A DNA stretch of 9,152 nt from Gammaproteobacteria bacterium (GTDB lineage: Bacteria > Pseudomonadota > Gammaproteobacteria > Steroidobacterales > Steroidobacteraceae), in assembly GCA_020846815.1 (NCBI GenBank), contig JADLDF010000486.1, positions 1 to 9,152 on the forward strand. Reading direction: 5' to 3'. Made by a program: the position numbers and the translations under genes. Below are positions 6,873 through 9,152 of the stretch, in pieces. The first letter of the stretch is position 1; each line of letters opens with the position of its first letter. The notes under the pieces are model-generated. The model was not told the DNA's origin. It was given only the letters and a program-made list of their open reading frames with translations, and searched no databases.

Positions 6873-7937
6873 TTGAGCGATGCTGCTGCCACCGGCTCCC
6901 CCGCAGAGCCGATCCGTACCGAAGTCGTGATCGTCGGCGCCGGCCCCTGCGGCCTGTTCCAGGTGTTCGAGCTCGGCCTGCTCGGCATCAAGGCGCACCT
7001 GCTCGATACGCTCAAGGCTCCAGGCGGCCAGTGCACCGAGCTCTATCCGGACAAGCCGATATACGACATTCCGGCGCTGCCGGTCTGCGGCGCGCAGGAG
7101 CTCGTCGACCGGCTGCTGCAGCAGATCAAGCCTTTCGATCCGCAGTTCCATTTCGGCGAGGAGGTCATGGAGGTCGCGCCGCAGGCGGGCGGGCGTTTCC
7201 GCGTCGTCACTTCGGCGGGGACGACTTTCGATGCGGGCGCGATCGTCATCGCGGCGGGCGTCGGCTCGTTCCAGCCGCGGCGCCTCGGCGTCGAGGGCTG
7301 CGAGGCCTTCGAGGGTCGGCAGGTCCACTACAAGGTGCAGAACGCCGCGCAGTACCGCGGCCAGTCGCTGGTGATCTTCGGTGGCGGCGATTCGGCGCTC
7401 GACTGGACGCTGGATTTCGCGCCCACGGCGCGCAGCCTCGTGCTGGTGCACCGGCGCAGCGAGTTCCGCGCGGCGCCTGCGTCGGTGGCGAAGATGCATG
7501 AGCTGGTCGCGGCGGGGCGCATGCGCTTCATCGAGGGCCTCGCCGAGTCGCTGCAGGTCACGGGCGAGCGGCTCACCGGCATCGTGGTCAAGGGCGCCGA
7601 CGGCTCGCGGCACGAGCTGCCGGCCGACCACGCGTTCGCGTTCTTCGGCCTGCATCCGAAGCTCGGGCCGGTCGCCGAGTGGGGCCTCGCGCTCGAGAAG
7701 AAGGCGCTGAAGGTCGACACCGAGAAGTTCCAGACCAGCGTGCCGGGCATCTTCGCGGTCGGCGACATCAACACCTATCCGGGCAAGAAAAAGCTGATCC
7801 TCTCGGGCTTCCACGAGGCCGCGCTGGCCGCTTTCGGCATCCAGGCGCACCTCTATCCCGAGAAGAAGCAGTTCCTGCAGTACACGACCACGAGCCCGGT
7901 CATGCAGAAGCGCCTCGGCGTCACCTCGCCGCTCTGA
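6873..7937 (+). CDS. ferredoxin-NADP+ reductase, thioredoxin reductase-like type
   Basis: A 354-residue cytoplasmic flavoprotein that passes electrons between NAD(P)H and ferredoxin or flavodoxin. It has the two-dinucleotide-domain fold of thioredoxin reductases: FAD motif GAGPCG (22-27), PGGQC (50-54), NAD(P)H-binding GGGDSALDW (170-178), HRRSEFRA (193-200, basic residues suited to the NADPH 2'-phosphate) and the second FAD motif VGD (296-298) followed by [19 protein letters not shown] (302-320). The redox CxxC of true thioredoxin reductase is absent from the NADPH domain, and the C-terminal extension ([15 protein letters not shown], 336-350) is that of YumC/CndA-type ferredoxin reductases. 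Length is normal for the group. The start is TTG at 6873 because GAGG precedes it by 8 nt and it keeps the whole FAD domain. It is transcribed with tesB (10-nt gap) and divergent from the 2Fe-2S protein gene. Confidence 0.95.
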   Translation: MSDAAATGSPAEPIRTEVVIVGAGPCGLFQVFELGLLGIKAHLLDTLKAPGGQCTELYPDKPIYDIPALPVCGAQELVDRLLQQIKPFDPQFHFGEEVMEVAPQAGGRFRVVTSAGTTFDAGAIVIAAGVGSFQPRRLGVEGCEAFEGRQVHYKVQNAAQYRGQSLVIFGGGDSALDWTLDFAPTARSLVLVHRRSEFRAAPASVAKMHELVAAGRMRFIEGLAESLQVTGERLTGIVVKGADGSRHELPADHAFAFFGLHPKLGPVAEWGLALEKKALKVDTEKFQTSVPGIFAVGDINTYPGKKKLILSGFHEAALAAFGIQAHLYPEKKQFLQYTTTSPVMQKRLGVTSPL

Positions 7938-7947
7938 CCGACCCGCG

Positions 7948-8820
7948 ATGGACCAGCGCCTCGCCGACCTGCTGCAGCAGTTCTCGCTCGAGCGTCTCGA
8001 GGTCAACCTGTTCCGCGGCGAGAGCCGCGACATCGGCAGCCCGCAGGTGTTCGGCGGCCAGGTGCTCGGACAGGCGCTGACGGCGGCGTACTCGACCATC
8101 GACGGCGGCCGTGTCGTGCATTCGCTGCACGCCTATTTCCTGCGCCGCGGCGATTTCAACCGGCCGATCGTCTACCAGGTCGACCGCAGCCGCGACGGCA
8201 AGTCGTTCTCGTCGCGGCGCGTGATCGCGATCCAGCACGGCGAGCAGATCTTCACGTTCTCGGCCTCGTTCCAGGAGCCGGAGGAGGGCTTCGATCACCA
8301 GGTCGACATGCCCAAGGTGCCGCCGCCGGAATCGCTGCCCGATTCCACGCGGCCGCCCGACGACGTGCTCGAGCGGCTGCCGGAAAAGGTGCGACGCTTC
8401 ATGCTGCGCGAGCGTCCGTTCGAGCTGCGGCGCGTCGAGCCGATCGACGTGCTGCAGCCGAGCAGGGCCGCGCCGCTGCAGAACGTCTGGCTGCGCACGG
8501 TCGGCCGCCTGCCCGATGACGACCGGCTGCACCGCAGCCTGCTCGCCTACGTCTCGGACTACAACCTGCTGGGAACCGCGACGCTGCCGCATGCGATCGG
8601 CGCCATGGACGTCGGTCTCGCCACCGCGAGCCTCGATCACGCGATGTGGTTCCACCGGCCGTTCCGCGTCGACGACTGGCTGCTCTATTCGATGGACAGC
8701 CCGAGCGCGGGCGGCGCTCGCGGTTTCACACGCGGCAGCGTCTGGTCGCGCGACGGGCGGCTGGTGGCGAGCACGGCGCAGGAAGGCCTGATACGCGTCG
8801 TGGCGAAACACAGCCGTTGA
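7948..8820 (+). CDS. tesB: acyl-CoA thioesterase II
   Basis: A 290-residue double hot-dog thioesterase that hydrolyses medium- and long-chain acyl-CoA to free fatty acid and CoA in the cytoplasm. It aligns end to end with E. coli TesB (286 residues). The N-terminal hot dog includes the family block [14 protein letters not shown] (31-44), [12 protein letters not shown] (58-69) and [11 protein letters not shown] (82-92). The C-terminal hot dog carries Asp204 (YVSDYNLLG), Ser228 ([14 protein letters not shown]) and Gln278 (ASTAQEG), matching the E. coli triad Asp204/Thr228/Gln278, with Ser in place of Thr. Ser at this position is also known in mammalian peroxisomal ACOT8, so activity is expected. 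The ATG at 7948 agrees with the usual N-terminus. No clear ribosome site is seen, and the 10-nt gap to the reductase stop suggests coupled translation. Confidence 0.97.
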   Translation: MDQRLADLLQQFSLERLEVNLFRGESRDIGSPQVFGGQVLGQALTAAYSTIDGGRVVHSLHAYFLRRGDFNRPIVYQVDRSRDGKSFSSRRVIAIQHGEQIFTFSASFQEPEEGFDHQVDMPKVPPPESLPDSTRPPDDVLERLPEKVRRFMLRERPFELRRVEPIDVLQPSRAAPLQNVWLRTVGRLPDDDRLHRSLLAYVSDYNLLGTATLPHAIGAMDVGLATASLDHAMWFHRPFRVDDWLLYSMDSPSAGGARGFTRGSVWSRDGRLVASTAQEGLIRVVAKHSR

Positions 8821-8825
8821 AGGAC

Positions 8826-8837
8826 GCGGATATCCGC
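8826..8837. repeat. 12-bp perfect palindrome after tesB
   Basis: GCGGATATCCGC reads the same on both strands, begins 6 nt after the tesB stop and does not extend further. There is no T-run after it, so it is not an intrinsic terminator. It could be an operator half of the 121-bp gap before the cytochrome gene, or chance. Confidence 0.35.
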
Positions 8838-8862
8838 ATACCGGGCATCCACGGTCGCGTTA

Positions 8863-8879
8863 AGGCCCGGTTCAGGCCT
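8863..8879. other. small hairpin upstream of the cytochrome c gene
   Basis: AGGCC (8863-8867) and GGCCT (8875-8879) pair around a 7-nt loop. A possible -10 (TAGATT, 8886-8891, 4 of 6 matches) follows. The hairpin could be a weak tesB terminator or an operator; neither is proven. Confidence 0.25.
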
Positions 8880-8927
8880 GTGGCTTAGATTGGATGGCGC
8901 GGCAGGGGCCGCGTCGAACGACGACCT

Positions 8928-8933
8928 GAGGAG
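8928..8933 (+). promoter_or_regulatory. ribosome binding site of the cytochrome c gene
   Basis: GAGGAG ends eight nucleotides before the ATG at 8942, a strong site at good spacing that fixes the start of the exported cytochrome. Confidence 0.75.
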
Positions 8934-8941
8934 AAGACAGA

Positions 8942-9152
8942 ATGCTCGAGCACAGCGTGGCGAAGTGGGTGGGCATGACGGTGCTGGCCGTCGCGATGGC
9001 CGGCGCGGTCCAGGCCCAGCAGCCTGCCGCCGGTGCCGATCCGGCGGCGGATCTGAAGCGCGGCCGCCTGCTCTACATCCAGTGCCGTGCCTGCCACGAG
9101 CTCAAGGCCGACCAGCCGCACAAGGTCGGCCCGAACCTGCACGGCATCATGA
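8942..9152 (+). CDS. exported class I c-type cytochrome (3' end cut off by window)
   Basis: The first 70 residues of a periplasmic electron carrier with one covalently bound haem. The N-terminus is a signal peptide: Lys8, a hydrophobic core (~9-22) and a likely signal peptidase site after VQA (residue 25). A short Ala/Pro/Gln-rich linker leads into the cytochrome fold, where GRLLYIQCRACHELK (41-55) has the haem motif C48-x-x-C51-H52. VGPNLHGIM (62-70) is the typical class I sequence after the haem site in cytochrome c2/c550-type proteins. The axial Met lies beyond the window. The start is set by a strong GAGGAG site. It stands 121 bp after tesB, so it probably has its own promoter. The exact partner (oxidase, dehydrogenase or another donor) cannot be told from this fragment. 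Confidence 0.93.
   Translation, partial: MLEHSVAKWVGMTVLAVAMAGAVQAQQPAAGADPAADLKRGRLLYIQCRACHELKADQPHKVGPNLHGIM

Noticed and set aside
6699..8099. Long N-terminal extension of the 2Fe-2S frame antisense to the reductase and tesB
   Set aside because: The frame stays open because of GC bias. AGGAGG placed before GTG 6698 fixes the true start, and the extension has no domain.
1..9152. Mobile elements, CRISPR, tRNA or prophage, and a joined undescribed system
   Set aside because: No transposase, integrase, regular repeat array, tRNA-like fold or phage gene was seen. Codon bias is uniform and the genes fall into known housekeeping-type families in several transcription units.

Overview
The window is a GC-rich (roughly 70% by eye) bacterial chromosome segment. 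The protein families (an MsbA-related ABC exporter, a YceH/DUF480 protein, TesB, a single-domain AraC regulator, a TrxR-like ferredoxin reductase, a class I cytochrome c) and the strong G/C bias at third codon positions fit a high-GC gammaproteobacterium, perhaps near Xanthomonadales, Nevskiales or Steroidobacterales. That placement is inference. There is no tRNA, rRNA, CRISPR array, insertion sequence or phage gene, and the window reads as core chromosome rather than an island.

Layout: (1) 1-1631, minus strand: ABC exporter, intact N-terminus, cut by the window start just before the H-loop. (2) 1755-3650, plus: cyclic-nucleotide-binding plus patatin phospholipase fusion, divergent from the exporter across 123 bp. 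(3) 5632 down to 3678, minus: AraC-type regulator, 66 bp, RimJ/RimL-like GNAT acetyltransferase, ATGA overlap, YceH. (4) 5845-6144, plus: a 99-residue protein of unknown function with a small Cys cluster, divergent from the AraC gene. (5) 6228-6698, minus: a (2Fe-2S) small subunit of a molybdenum hydroxylase with no large subunit beside it. (6) 6873-7937 and 7948-8820, plus: ferredoxin-NADP reductase followed after 10 nt by acyl-CoA thioesterase II (tesB). (7) 8942 to the end, plus: exported class I cytochrome c, cut by the window end.

Two themes recur: membrane lipid and acyl-chain handling (exporter, phospholipase, thioesterase) and electron transfer (2Fe-2S protein, ferredoxin reductase, cytochrome c). 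The genes sit in separate transcription units and nothing shows that they form one pathway. I did not find a convincing undescribed multi-gene system. The items most worth a second look are the orphan 2Fe-2S subunit divergent from a ferredoxin reductase, and the small Cys-cluster protein divergent from a sensor-less AraC regulator.
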